Assembly (NCBI RefSeq): GCF_017603825.1
Contig: NZ_CP072014.1
Span: forward strand, 682,001-746,000
Length of the DNA stretch: 64,000 bases
From: Arthrobacter crystallopoietes
GTDB taxonomy: Bacteria > Actinomycetota > Actinomycetes > Actinomycetales > Micrococcaceae
Direction: 5' to 3'
This document shows positions 15,426 to 24,934 of the stretch, piece by piece. Position 1 is the first letter of the stretch. Every line of letters begins with the position of its first letter. The position numbers and the translations under genes were made by a program. The notes beneath the pieces were generated by a model. It saw only the letters and a list, made by a program, of their open reading frames with translations. It was not told the origin of the DNA and ran no database searches.

Positions 15426-18269
15426 TTATTCGCGGGTGTCGACGAGGCCGGCGAGCGCCTTGCGCGAGGAGATGCCCAGCTTCGAGAAGGACCGGGACAG
15501 ATGCCACTCCACGGCCTTGATGGTGATGAACAGTTCCGCGGCGATCTGGCGGTTGGTCATGCCCTTGGCAGCCAGCGAGCAGACGCGGGTCTCCGCGGCC
15601 GTCAGGCGGTCCGCCTTGTTCTCCGCGATCAGCGGCAGCCGCGCATCATGGGCGGCCAGCAGTTCGGTCATGCGCCGCGCCACCGAGGCCGCGCCGATGC
15701 GGTTGCCCAGCACCAAGGCCTTGCGGCCTGCCGCCAAAGCCTCCTGCCGGTGCGCTGACAACATTTCCGCGTCCTCCCCCGCAAGGCAGATCTCGGCCAG
15801 ATCCGCCAACGCGAGTGCCTGGTCGTAGCGCCCCTCGTTCGCTTCCAGCAGGCCGATGGCCTCGCGGAGCATCAGCACGGCGGTTTCCGGTGGCTGCGCG
15901 AGCGCCGCTACCCGCAGCGTCATGCCGGTCAGCCGGGGCGCACCGAAGGCACGGACCTTCTCCAGTGCCTCTTCGGCCACCGCCGCGGCGTACTCCCTCT
16001 GGCCCAGCCGGACCGCGCTTTCCACCGCACTCCGGGTCCAGGCACTCAAGGTGGGTCCAAGCCCCACGGCCAGGTCCATTGCGGCCGTAAAGTGTTCCAG
16101 CGCGGACTTGTGGTCGCCGTGCGCCGCCAGCACGGTCCCGTGCAGCTGCAGCGCCATCGCTTGGACCAGCGGAACCCGTTTTTCTTCCAGCGGGACCTTG
16201 GCCAGCAGGGCATCCGCTGCCTCCAGGTCATCGCGCGCGATGTAAACACTGGCGAGCACGAACGCGGCCACTTCAATGTAGGTGCGCCAGCCGGCGTCCG
16301 CCGCGCGCATACTGGCTTCCAAGTCCACCTGCGCCAACCGCAGCCGGCCGCGGTTCAGGTGGATGGACCCACGGCAGTAGGCCAGGGTGGCGTGCGCCAT
16401 CAGTGACGATTTGGCCCGCGCTTCGGCAATGGCTGCGTCCAGCAGCTCCAGGGCTTCCGCGTCCCGTTCGGCTCCGTTGAGGGCGCCGGTCAAGAAGTTT
16501 ATGATGCTGGACTCTGCCCCGTTTTCGGACAGGATGAGCCCGCCGGCGTAGCCCCGGACCGCCAGCTTCCCGCTGTGCGCAGCGTCCGTGCCGCTGATGG
16601 TCAGGCGCAGAGCCTCTTGCGCCAGCAGCAACCGGTCCCCCGGTCCGTCCTGGGACGGATCCTGGTTGAGGATTCCGGCGAGCTCCGTCGAATACTGCGA
16701 GGCGATCTGCAGTTGCTGGAAGCCAGCACCCGACGCCAGCGCAATCACCCGCCGTCGTAAATCGCCATGGTCACCCGGGTCGTTTTCCAGTTCCTTCAGC
16801 GCCTTGCCGAAGCACTCCGAGGCTCGTTCCACCTCGTTCATGTCGTAGAGCACTTCCGCGTGGCCGACCAGCAGCTCCACCCGGCGGACCGTTCCTTCGG
16901 TCAGTTCCAACGCGTCCTCGGCGAGCCGCGCTGCGGTTTGCGAATCGCCTGCGCCCTGATGCGCGTAGGTGGCCTCGATCAGGAGCTCCTGCCGCAGGCG
17001 GTCCGGCAGGGTGGACTCCTGCAGGGCCCGGTCGGCCAGCTGGGCGGCGAGAGCGTAGGCACCCTGGCGTCTTGCCTGCGCCGCAGCGGCCAGCAGGATC
17101 CGGGCGCCGTCCTCGTCACCGTCCGGCAACGTCTCCAGCAGATAGTTGGCGATCAGGGCAGGCTGTGCGCCTTCGGCCATCAGGACGCCGGCCGCGCTAC
17201 GGTGCAGGGATGAAACCTCTTCCTCGCCCAGATCCGCCAGCAAGGCTTCCGCCACGAGTGCATGCTGGATGGCAGGCCGCGGCTTCACCGAGGCCAGAAA
17301 CCGCTCTTCCTCCAGCCTGGCCAACGACTCGTTCAATTCCGCGGTCCGCAGGTCCAGCATGGCCTTCAGCCGCGCAATGCTGGCGTCCACGCCGAGAACG
17401 ACGACGGCGCCGAGCACGTTTCGGTCCAGCGCCCCGAGCCGGTGCAGCCGGCCGCGCAGCACGGCGGCCTCATTGAGCGAGGCTTCGGCGGGCTGGGCCA
17501 GCGGATGGTCCCGCTCCAGTAGTTCATGGATGAAGAACGGCACTCCGCCGCTGGCGGCCTGGACGCGTGCCGCGTTGACCTGCGCGTGGCTTTCCTGCCG
17601 CTCCAGAATCCAGTTCTCAATGGCCTTCTGGCTCAGCGGCTCCAGCTGCCAATGCAGGGGGACACTGGTGGGAACGTGAGGATCGTGGTCCGAAATCCTT
17701 TCCCCTTCCAGCAATGCGCTTGTGTCGATGCCTTCGGGATGTTCGGCGCCGGGTCCGGTCCGGACGCCTCGCAGCAGGAGCACTGGAACGTCGATCAGCA
17801 GGCTGCCGATGTCAAGAAGGGCACCGAGGGAGAGTTCGTCGAGCCACTGGGCATCATCGACGACGGCGATGACGGGCCGGTCCTGGCTCCGCGAGCGCAG
17901 CACCCACGAGGCCGAATAGCTCAGGGCGCCGCTCTGGGCCGGAACGCCGGTGGTGGTCAGGAACTTGTGCAGCAGCGCGCCCTGGCCGTCAAAAGGCGGC
18001 GCGTCCGCGGGCAGCCGCTGGGCAAGCGGGGCAAACCACTGCCACAGCATGGCACCGGGCAGCTGCCGCCGGGCATCCCCGCGGGCCCGCAGGATCTTCC
18101 AGTCACGGGCTTGGGCATCGCGGCAGATTTCGTCCAGCAGCGAGGTCTTGCCGATCCCCGCCGGTCCGCTGACCGTCAGCTCCGTGTTGCGTCCGGACGC
18201 GACAGTGTCCGCGAGGGTCCGCCACTGAGCAAGTTCGCGGTCCCGACCGAATAACCGTGTCTGCCCCAT
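15426..18269 (-). CDS. Large ATP-binding LuxR-family (LAL/MalT-like) regulator
   Basis: At 947 residues this is an LAL-type regulator. An N-terminal AAA/STAND ATPase has Walker A SGPAGIGKTS (about residues 35-44) and Walker B-like VIAVVDDAQWLDEL. A long helical, TPR-like middle (about 330-870) follows, then a C-terminal LuxR HTH (LTAAETRVCSLAAKGMTNRQ, IKAVEWHLSRSFSKL). Such proteins bind a ligand through the helical part and activate transcription. It lies alone between converging neighbours, so its targets cannot be read from context; the FAH-family gene next to it is one candidate. Confidence 0.9.
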   Translation of the reverse strand: MGQTRLFGRDRELAQWRTLADTVASGRNTELTVSGPAGIGKTSLLDEICRDAQARDWKILRARGDARRQLPGAMLWQWFAPLAQRLPADAPPFDGQGALLHKFLTTTGVPAQSGALSYSASWVLRSRSQDRPVIAVVDDAQWLDELSLGALLDIGSLLIDVPVLLLRGVRTGPGAEHPEGIDTSALLEGERISDHDPHVPTSVPLHWQLEPLSQKAIENWILERQESHAQVNAARVQAASGGVPFFIHELLERDHPLAQPAEASLNEAAVLRGRLHRLGALDRNVLGAVVVLGVDASIARLKAMLDLRTAELNESLARLEEERFLASVKPRPAIQHALVAEALLADLGEEEVSSLHRSAAGVLMAEGAQPALIANYLLETLPDGDEDGARILLAAAAQARRQGAYALAAQLADRALQESTLPDRLRQELLIEATYAHQGAGDSQTAARLAEDALELTEGTVRRVELLVGHAEVLYDMNEVERASECFGKALKELENDPGDHGDLRRRVIALASGAGFQQLQIASQYSTELAGILNQDPSQDGPGDRLLLAQEALRLTISGTDAAHSGKLAVRGYAGGLILSENGAESSIINFLTGALNGAERDAEALELLDAAIAEARAKSSLMAHATLAYCRGSIHLNRGRLRLAQVDLEASMRAADAGWRTYIEVAAFVLASVYIARDDLEAADALLAKVPLEEKRVPLVQAMALQLHGTVLAAHGDHKSALEHFTAAMDLAVGLGPTLSAWTRSAVESAVRLGQREYAAAVAEEALEKVRAFGAPRLTGMTLRVAALAQPPETAVLMLREAIGLLEANEGRYDQALALADLAEICLAGEDAEMLSAHRQEALAAGRKALVLGNRIGAASVARRMTELLAAHDARLPLIAENKADRLTAAETRVCSLAAKGMTNRQIAAELFITIKAVEWHLSRSFSKLGISSRKALAGLVDTRE

Positions 18270-18339
18270 CTTTCGATCCTACGGCCGCACCAGGACATTT
18301 ACGACGGGGCGGACCGAAAGTGACAATACGGACGCCGGA

Positions 18340-19167
18340 TTAACCCGCCGCCGGCTCCGCGACGCATTTGTTGCGCAGCTCGCCGATTCCCTCGATCCGG
18401 GTCACGAGTTCGGCGCCGACCGGAATCCACTCACGGGGCTTGCGGGCCAGGCCGACGCCGGCCGGGGTGCCGGTGGCGATGATGTCGCCCGGTTCCAAGG
18501 TCATGAACTCGCTGATGTAGGAGACCAGCTTGGCGCAGGAGAAGATCAGATCCGACGTCGTGCCGGACTGTTTCATGACGCCGTCCAGCTCGCACTCCAC
18601 GGCCAGGCCGTCCTCCGGGTCGATTTCGTCCGCCGTGACGACGACGGGGCCCACCGGCGTCATCCGGTCCCAGTTCTTGCCCTGGAACCACTCGGACGTC
18701 CGGCCCTGCCAGTCGCGCACCGAGACATCGTTCATTACGGTGTAGCCCAGGATGGCGTCCTTGGCTGCGGCCTCGTCCACTTTGCGGATCGTCTTGCCGA
18801 TCACGATGGTCAGCTCGGCCTCCCAGTCGATCTTGCGGCTGGCTTCGGGCATCTGCACGTCATCGCTGGGACCGACCAGCGCGTTGTGCATTTTGGTGAA
18901 GATCGTGGGGTGCTTCGGCACGTCCTGCCCGACTTCTTCGGCGTGTGCGTAGTAGTTCAGCCCGGCGCAGAGGATCTTGCCGGGGCGCAGGATGGGCGTG
19001 TCCAGGTCACCCGCAGCCGGTTCCTGCCCTGCTTCGCCGGCAAGGGTGCGCCAGTCTTCGCGCAGCAGGAGCTCGCCGACATCCTTGGCCGGAAGGAAGG
19101 TGGTTGCACCGTTCTCCTGCCGGAACGCCTGCGTTGTCCCGTTCCGCCGTACTGTACCCAGTCGCAT
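18340..19167 (-). CDS. Fumarylacetoacetate hydrolase-family protein
   Basis: The product has 275 residues. An N-terminal lid domain of about 65 residues precedes the FAH catalytic fold: CAGLNYYAHAEE, DWEAELTIVIGK with the metal-binding Glu, NDVSVRDWQ with Asp, and the late GDIIATGTPAGVG. Members hydrolyse or decarboxylate 2-oxo acids from aromatic catabolism (FahA, HpaG, acylpyruvate hydrolases). The ATG at 19167 follows a strong AGGAGGT box; an in-frame start 138 bases upstream adds non-homologous sequence. Substrate unknown; no other pathway gene is adjacent. Confidence 0.87.
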   Translation of the reverse strand: MRLGTVRRNGTTQAFRQENGATTFLPAKDVGELLLREDWRTLAGEAGQEPAAGDLDTPILRPGKILCAGLNYYAHAEEVGQDVPKHPTIFTKMHNALVGPSDDVQMPEASRKIDWEAELTIVIGKTIRKVDEAAAKDAILGYTVMNDVSVRDWQGRTSEWFQGKNWDRMTPVGPVVVTADEIDPEDGLAVECELDGVMKQSGTTSDLIFSCAKLVSYISEFMTLEPGDIIATGTPAGVGLARKPREWIPVGAELVTRIEGIGELRNKCVAEPAAG

Positions 19168-19379
19168 CCATACCTCCTGCGGGCAGCTGCACACCGCCGT
19201 CGTCCATTGTATTTGCGGGTGATGCCCGCTCCTCCGCACAATATATCGCTTTCGCACGGAAGCCCTGCAGGAAGCGGCCGGGCCCGAACGATAACGGGTC
19301 GACAAGATTTTGCGCCTGCCGGGTCCAAAAACGGCCGGGAGGGTTCATAATGGTCCAACTCGGTGACAGGAGGGCCGTC

Positions 19380-19631
19380 ATGTTATTCCTTTCGACCTCA
19401 GAAGCCCTGCTCTGGCCGCAACTGAGGAAACTGGAACCGGGACAACGTATGCGTCTTCGCCGCGGCGTCGTGATCGGGCGGGCCCGGGACGGGAGGGCTT
19501 ACCTGGACGGGGCCTTCCGAATGCTGGTAACCGGCCCGTCTGCCGAACCTTGCGGCCCCTGGTGCCGGCTCGGCTCGGTGGCCGAAGCCGGCGTGCAGGA
19601 GGATGATTCGCAGGACGCGCGGGCGTCCTAA
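19380..19631 (+). CDS. Small hypothetical protein
   Basis: An 83-residue ORF begins at the ATG at 19380 with the strong ribosome binding site GGAGG seven bases upstream. It starts MLFLSTSEALLWPQ and has a basic central part (RLRRGVVIGRARDGRAYLDG) and an acidic end. No signal peptide, membrane helix or known motif is visible. It lies between the start of the FAH gene and the end of a response regulator. The strong ribosome binding site and the charge pattern support translation; function is unknown. Confidence 0.5.
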   Translation: MLFLSTSEALLWPQLRKLEPGQRMRLRRGVVIGRARDGRAYLDGAFRMLVTGPSAEPCGPWCRLGSVAEAGVQEDDSQDARAS

Positions 19632-19660
19632 CCGTCATCCTCGTTCCGGCGCCGCGCGAG

Positions 19661-20320
19661 TCAGCCCGAACGGACAATACGGCGTTTGATGGCCTCGGCA
19701 ATGGCGGCGGTGCGGTTCTCCACGCCGAGCTTGGCGTAAATATGCACCAGATGGGTCTTGACGGTGGCCTCGGAGATGAAGAGCTTGCGGGCAATCTCCT
19801 TGTTCGGCATGCCGGTGGCCAGAAGTTCCACCAGCTGGACCTCGCGGGCGCTGAGCGCGGGCTCGGGGTTGCGGATCCGGCCCATCAGGCGGGCCGCGAC
19901 TTCGGGGGCCAGCGCCGTCCGGCCGGCCGCGGCGGCGAGGACGGCTTCGCGGATCTGCTCCGGCGGGGCGTCCTTGAGCATGTAGCCGGCGGCTCCGGCC
20001 TCCACGGCGGCGAGGATGTCCGCGTCGGTATCGTACGTGGTCAGGATGAGGACCGGCGGGGCGGCCTTTCCGGCGTCGCCGTTGGCCTTGATGCGCGTCG
20101 TCGCGGTCACCCCGTCCACGCCGGCGCCCATCTGCAGGTCCATCAGCACCACATCGACGGGCTCACCGAGGGTGGCCAAGCGGTCGAGCTCCTCCAGCGC
20201 GGCAGCCCCGTCCGAGGCCTCGGCCGCCACGGTCATGCCTTCGAAGTCAGAGAGCATGGCGCGCAGGCCGGCGCGCACCACGGGATGGTCATCGACCAGC
20301 AGAATCCTGATCCCGCTCAC
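19661..20320 (-). CDS. NarL/LuxR-family response regulator
   Basis: The 219-residue product has a receiver domain with DD at 10-11 and phospho-acceptor Asp61 (VVLMDLQMG), and a LuxR HTH from about 150 (LSAREVQLVELLATGMPNKE, then EATVKTHLVHIYAKLGV). Its start overlaps the kinase stop by four bases (20317-20320), so the pair is translated together. The divergent ABC exporter (21780-23625) is the likely target, as in other actinobacterial kinase/FtsX modules. Confidence 0.93.
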   Translation of the reverse strand: MSGIRILLVDDHPVVRAGLRAMLSDFEGMTVAAEASDGAAALEELDRLATLGEPVDVVLMDLQMGAGVDGVTATTRIKANGDAGKAAPPVLILTTYDTDADILAAVEAGAAGYMLKDAPPEQIREAVLAAAAGRTALAPEVAARLMGRIRNPEPALSAREVQLVELLATGMPNKEIARKLFISEATVKTHLVHIYAKLGVENRTAAIAEAIKRRIVRSG

Positions 20321-21603
20321 CCCCGCTCCTCCCCCGGGCCGGTCCGCAGCGGCAGCCGGATGGCCACCACCGTTCCCTCACCGGGCGCGGATTCCAGGTC
20401 GAGCCGGCCGTTCAGCGCGGCAACCCGTTCGCGCAGCGTCAACAGCCCAAAGCCACCGCCGCCGTCGTACTTTGAAGGATCAAACCCCACGCCGTCGTCG
20501 TAAATATCCAGTGTCACGTCCTCGTCCAGAAACCCCAAAGTGACGACGGCGGTGCGCGCCTTCGCGTGCGCCAGCACGTTCGCCAGGCTCGCTTGCGCCG
20601 CCCGGAGCAGCGTGACCTCATACGGCGCGGGCAGCCGGACGCTGTCGCCGTCGAGGTTAAAACGGCAGCGCAGCTGGTCCCCGCGCGCCGCGGCCTGCCG
20701 CTCGGTGGCCGAACACAGCCGGACCAGGCTGTCGGCCAGGGCGCTGGCGCCGTCCTCGCGCGGTTCCAGTTGCGGGGAGGACAAACCGCGGATGAAGCTG
20801 CGCGCCTCGGCCAGGTTTTCCGAGGCCGTGGACTGGGCCAGCCGGATGCGCTCGGCCGCCGTCGTGGTGTCGCCGGCATCCAGCGCATTAGCGGCACCGC
20901 GCGAAACGAGCACAATGCTGGACAGGCCTTGGGCGAGGGTGTCGTGGATTTCGCGGGCGAGCCGGGCGCGTTCGGCGAGCACCCCGGCGTCGTGCTGGGA
21001 TTGGGCCAGCTCGGCGCGGGTCCGGCGCAGCTCGGCGAGCGCACGGCGCTGGTTCTCGCCATCGAGATACAGGGCCCGGTAGGCCATGGCCATGAACACG
21101 GCGAACACGGCCCCCACCATCGGACCGATCAGCATCGCCGGCTCCAACCAGCCGTTGTGCCACCACTGGGACAGGATCACGACGCCGGTCAGCATGGCGA
21201 CGGCGAACACGGCGTGCGCGGTTTTGAGCACGTGCAGGTGCAGAAAGAAGAGCGGGAACGCCAGCCAGACAAAGTTGCCGCTGACCGCCGCGAGCGCCAC
21301 CCAGAGGACGGTCACCAGCGCCAGCCAGGCCGCCCCGTAGCGGCGCGGATCCGGGCCGGTCCCGGTGGTGCTGTGCCGCTTCTCGACGATCGTTCCGGCG
21401 AGGTAGACCCCGGCCAGCAGGAGTCCCAGCAGCAGGGCCAGCCAGCTCAGCGGTGCGTGCGGGGCGTTGATCAGTGTCAGCACCACGGCGAAGGCGAGCA
21501 GACCCGCGAAGCCGGTGTGCAGCCCGATCCGCAGCACGCGCAGCACCAAGGCACCGGCCGACGGCTGGACGGGTCCGGGCGCGGGCTCGGTCGGGACAGA
21601 CAT
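20317..21603 (-). CDS. Sensor histidine kinase (HisKA_3 type)
   Basis: The product has 428 residues with an N-terminal membrane domain of five to six helices (about 25-190) and no large external loop. A HisKA_3 segment follows, with the phospho-acceptor His in ARLAREIHDTLAQGLSSIV. The HATPase domain has NVLAHAKA, YDDGVGFD and GGFGLLTLRERV. The ATG at 21603 (MSVPTEP) is preferred, because the in-frame extension lacks homology features. It is separated by about 175 bp of divergent promoter region from the FtsX gene. It probably senses an envelope stress handled by that transporter. Confidence 0.92.
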   Translation of the reverse strand: MSVPTEPAPGPVQPSAGALVLRVLRIGLHTGFAGLLAFAVVLTLINAPHAPLSWLALLLGLLLAGVYLAGTIVEKRHSTTGTGPDPRRYGAAWLALVTVLWVALAAVSGNFVWLAFPLFFLHLHVLKTAHAVFAVAMLTGVVILSQWWHNGWLEPAMLIGPMVGAVFAVFMAMAYRALYLDGENQRRALAELRRTRAELAQSQHDAGVLAERARLAREIHDTLAQGLSSIVLVSRGAANALDAGDTTTAAERIRLAQSTASENLAEARSFIRGLSSPQLEPREDGASALADSLVRLCSATERQAAARGDQLRCRFNLDGDSVRLPAPYEVTLLRAAQASLANVLAHAKARTAVVTLGFLDEDVTLDIYDDGVGFDPSKYDGGGGFGLLTLRERVAALNGRLDLESAPGEGTVVAIRLPLRTGPGEERG

Positions 21604-21779
21604 GCTCCCAGCGTAGCCACCACTCGGGCAGCGGACATCAACCATTCGACTGACTGGGGAATCAACCTTCCGCCCGCCGGGGATCAACCGCTTCCGCGAT
21701 GTGCCCGCGCGGCTTCCGCGAAAGGCTGGATACAGCTGCCGAACGGCGGCCCAGTACTCCACCGAAAGAAGGAAACATC

Positions 21780-22880
21780 GTGTTTTTGGCACTGCGGGAC
21801 ATCCGGTTCGCGAAGGGCCGGTTCGCCCTGATGGGAACCGTAGTGGCCCTCATTACCCTGCTGCTGGTCATGCTCTCCGGCCTCACGGCAGGCCTGGGCA
21901 ACCAGTCCATCTCCGCCATCGCCGGGCTGGCTCCGGCGGCCAACACCGTGGCATTCGGCGCGCCGGCAGGAAACGAGGCGAAGGCTTCCTACACAGAGTC
22001 GCAGATCTCGCGCGACGAGCTTGACGCCTGGCAGCAGGCGGACGGAGTGGAGCATGCCGAGGCCTTCGGCATCGCCCAGACCCGCTTCTCCGCCGGCCGC
22101 ACCACCAACGTGGCGGTTTTCGGCGTCGAGCCCGGCGGCCGGCTGGCCCCCGCCCCCGTGGCGGACGGGACGGTGGTCCTCAGCCAAACCATTGCGGACG
22201 ACTTGGGCGTTGCCGCCGGTGATCCGGCGGAAGTGGGCGGTCGGCAGCTGCTGGTCTCCGCCGTCGTCGACGACCAGTGGTACTCCCACACGCCGGTGGT
22301 CTGGACCTCGCTGGCGCAGTGGCAGAAGGTAGCCCATATTAACGACGGCGGGGCCGCCGACGGCCCGATCGCCACCGCCGTTGCAGTGCAACTGGCGGAC
22401 GGGGATCCTGCCGGACCCGCCGCGGCCACGGGAAACGAATCCGCCGGCACCGTGACCACTTCGGTCGCGGGCTCCTTCCAGGCACTGGGTTCCTACAAGA
22501 GCGAGAACGGCTCACTGCTGATGATGCAGGGCTTCCTCTACGGAATCTCGGCGCTGGTGATTGTCGCTTTCCTGACCGTCTGGACCATCCAGCGGACGCG
22601 CGACATTGCGGTGCTCAAGGCGATGGGCGGCTCGGACGGCTACCTGCTGCGTGACGCGCTGACCCAGGCCGCGATCGTCCTGGTTGCCGGTGCCGCCGTC
22701 GGTGGGAGCGTGGGTGTTCTGGGCGGCTACGTCGCTGCCCAGGCCGCACCTTTCCTGCTCACCGCGGCCAGCACCGTGCTGCCGATCGCCGGCATCGTGC
22801 TCCTGGGCATGGCCGGCGCCGTCGTCGCGGTCCGCCGCGTGACCAAGGTGGATCCGCTGACCGCCCTCGGCGGCAACTGA
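21780..22880 (+). CDS. FtsX-like ABC transporter permease
   Basis: The 366-residue product starts at GTG 21780, preceded by GAAGGAA; upstream in-frame codons add no homologous sequence. It begins FLALRDIRFAKGRFALMG, the conserved entry to MacB/FtsX-type permeases. TM1 (about 15-40) is followed by a large external domain of about 200 residues. Three C-terminal helices (about 260-350) follow, with WTIQRTRDIAVLKAMGGSD in the coupling loop. With the ATPase 52 bases downstream it forms an exporter or a mechanotransmission complex at the membrane. Confidence 0.9.
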   Translation: MFLALRDIRFAKGRFALMGTVVALITLLLVMLSGLTAGLGNQSISAIAGLAPAANTVAFGAPAGNEAKASYTESQISRDELDAWQQADGVEHAEAFGIAQTRFSAGRTTNVAVFGVEPGGRLAPAPVADGTVVLSQTIADDLGVAAGDPAEVGGRQLLVSAVVDDQWYSHTPVVWTSLAQWQKVAHINDGGAADGPIATAVAVQLADGDPAGPAAATGNESAGTVTTSVAGSFQALGSYKSENGSLLMMQGFLYGISALVIVAFLTVWTIQRTRDIAVLKAMGGSDGYLLRDALTQAAIVLVAGAAVGGSVGVLGGYVAAQAAPFLLTAASTVLPIAGIVLLGMAGAVVAVRRVTKVDPLTALGGN

Positions 22881-22932
22881 ACCCCGCGGCCTCCCCGGCA
22901 CCTCCCTCCACCCTCCAGCTAAGGACGACCCC

Positions 22933-23625
22933 ATGACTGCAGTACTGAACCTCGTCAACACCACCCTCGAGTACCCGGACGGTGACGCCACGGTCACCGC
23001 CCTGGACAGCGTCGACCTGTCCGCCCGGGCCGGCACCATCACCTCGTTGGCCGGGCCGTCCGGCTCCGGCAAGTCATCCTTGCTCGCCGTCGCCGCCACA
23101 CTGATCCGGCCGACGTCGGGAGTCGTCCTCCTCGACGGCGTCGACACCACGGCCCTCTCCGCGCGGGAAACGGCCGTCCTGAGGCGTGAAACCATCGGCA
23201 TTATCTTCCAGCAGCCCAACCTGCTGGCATCGCTGACCGCCGTCGAGCAGTTGCAGATCGCGGAGCACCTGCGCGGCGGATCGCCGAAGAAGTCGAAGGC
23301 CCGGGCTCTCGAGCTGCTGGACGTGGTGGGCCTCGCCGATTCTGCAGGACGGCGGCCGCATCAGCTCTCCGGCGGGCAGCGCCAGCGGGTCAACATTGCC
23401 CGCGCCCTGATGGGTGAACCGAAGCTGTTGCTGGTGGACGAGCCGACGGCGGCGCTGGACCACGAACGCTCCGAGGCGATTGTCCGGCTGCTGGTCCGCG
23501 TTACCCGGGATTTCAAGGTGGCCACGGTGATGGTCACCCACGATACGGAGTACATCCCGCTGACCGACGCCGTCGCCACCATGCGCGACGGCCGGCTCAC
23601 CGCACTGGAGCAAGTCGCCGTTTGA
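22933..23625 (+). CDS. ABC transporter ATP-binding protein (MacB/LolD-like)
   Basis: The 230-residue single NBD has Walker [10 protein letters not shown] (about 39-47), Q-loop IFQQPNLLASL, signature HQLSGGQRQRVNIARAL, Walker B LLLVDEPTAALD and the switch His in MVTHDTEYI. Length and motifs fit the LolD/MacB partner of FtsX permeases. It follows the permease gene and shares its transcript. The nearby two-component system probably regulates both. Substrate is unknown; antimicrobial peptide or lipoprotein handling is typical. Confidence 0.92.
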   Translation: MTAVLNLVNTTLEYPDGDATVTALDSVDLSARAGTITSLAGPSGSGKSSLLAVAATLIRPTSGVVLLDGVDTTALSARETAVLRRETIGIIFQQPNLLASLTAVEQLQIAEHLRGGSPKKSKARALELLDVVGLADSAGRRPHQLSGGQRQRVNIARALMGEPKLLLVDEPTAALDHERSEAIVRLLVRVTRDFKVATVMVTHDTEYIPLTDAVATMRDGRLTALEQVAV

Positions 23626-23695
23626 CACCTGACGCTCTACTGTCAATGTGAGTCACTCCTTTCCGATGTGCCGATCCGCAAGAACAGGGAGGCCC

Positions 23696-24889
23696 ATGAG
23701 CACCGTCGTCCATTCCGCCCGCCGCATCACCGGCGGGGAGATCGTCGCCGGCGCCTGGGTGCTCCTCGAGGGCGGCCGAATTTCCGCTGCCGGCACCGGC
23801 AGCTGGTCCGCAACCGGTGCCGGTCAGGAGGTTGCGGGGATTCGGGAGGTCGACGCCGCAGGCGCCTATCTGGTGCCGGGGTTCGTAGATATGCACTGCC
23901 ATGGCGGCGGCGGTGGGTCATTTGACGACGGCGACACCTCCCGCGGCCCGCTCACGCACCTGGCGTACGGGACCACCAGTCTCCTCGGTTCGCTGGTCAC
24001 CAATCCGCTCGACCGCCTGGAGGCCACGCTGCGCCGGCTGGTCGCGGACGCTCCGGGTGACGGGACGCTGAAGGGCTTCCACCTCGAGGGACCGTTCCTT
24101 GCCGCCAGCCACTGCGGCGCCCACAATCCAAGCTTCCTCGCGCCGCCCACGGTTGAAGCCGTGGACCGGCTCGTGGAGGCCGGCGGCGGCCTACTGCGGC
24201 AGGTGACCATCGCCCCGGAGCTGGACCCCTGTTTTGCTGTCATCCGGAGACTGGTCGACCACAAGGTGGCGGTCGCCGTGGGGCATACGGACGCGGACTA
24301 TGACACGGCCCGCGCTGCTTTCGACGCCGGCGCCAGCATCCTCACCCATGCCTTCAACGCCATGAACGGCTTGCACCACCGCGCACCCGGCCCCGTGGCC
24401 GCGGCGTTCGATTCGCCCCACGTCACGCTTGAAGTGATCCCCGACGGGCACCATGCCCATGATTCGATGCTCCGGATGGCGTTTCACGCCGCCCCGGGCC
24501 GGGTTGCCCTGATCACCGACGCCATGGCGGCGGCGGGCTGCGGGGACGGCACCTACCATCTTGGTTCGCTTCCGGTTGAAGTGAACGACGGCGTTGCCAG
24601 GTTGCCCCACGGAGGCCCCATCGCCGGCAGCACGCTCACCATGGATGCAGCGCTCCGGCGTGCCGTCGCGGCAGGAATCCCGCTGCCGGAGGCCGTCGCC
24701 GCAGCCACCTCGGTGCCCGCCCGGGCCACCGGTCTTGACGGCGATGGCGCAGGAAGCCTTGGCGTAAGGTCGGCGGCAGATCTGATTCTGCTCGACCGGA
24801 ACCTGCGGCCGCACCGGATTTGGCAGGCGGGAGAAGAGCTGCCGGGAACAAAGGGTCAGGGCCAGCAGGACCAACCATCCCGAATCTGA
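23696..24889 (+). CDS. nagA: N-acetylglucosamine-6-phosphate deacetylase
   Basis: The enzyme has 397 residues. It carries DMHCHGGGG (metal-binding His pair), FHLEGPFL (metal Glu), VGHTDADYDTARAA with GASILTHAFNAM (His ligands), and the catalytic Asp in ALITDAMAAAG. It removes the acetyl group from GlcNAc-6-P, the first step of amino-sugar recycling. The ATG at 23696 follows GGGAGG; the upstream in-frame ATG at 23648 adds 16 residues without homology. No nagB or PTS gene is adjacent. Amino-sugar recycling could feed the nonulosonate operon 4 kb away, but that link is speculative. Confidence 0.92.
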   Translation: MSTVVHSARRITGGEIVAGAWVLLEGGRISAAGTGSWSATGAGQEVAGIREVDAAGAYLVPGFVDMHCHGGGGGSFDDGDTSRGPLTHLAYGTTSLLGSLVTNPLDRLEATLRRLVADAPGDGTLKGFHLEGPFLAASHCGAHNPSFLAPPTVEAVDRLVEAGGGLLRQVTIAPELDPCFAVIRRLVDHKVAVAVGHTDADYDTARAAFDAGASILTHAFNAMNGLHHRAPGPVAAAFDSPHVTLEVIPDGHHAHDSMLRMAFHAAPGRVALITDAMAAAGCGDGTYHLGSLPVEVNDGVARLPHGGPIAGSTLTMDAALRRAVAAGIPLPEAVAAATSVPARATGLDGDGAGSLGVRSAADLILLDRNLRPHRIWQAGEELPGTKGQGQQDQPSRI

Positions 24890-24934
24890 GGGATCCTGGC
24901 GGGCAGCGCAGCTCCAAGACCTACCCAGTCGCAG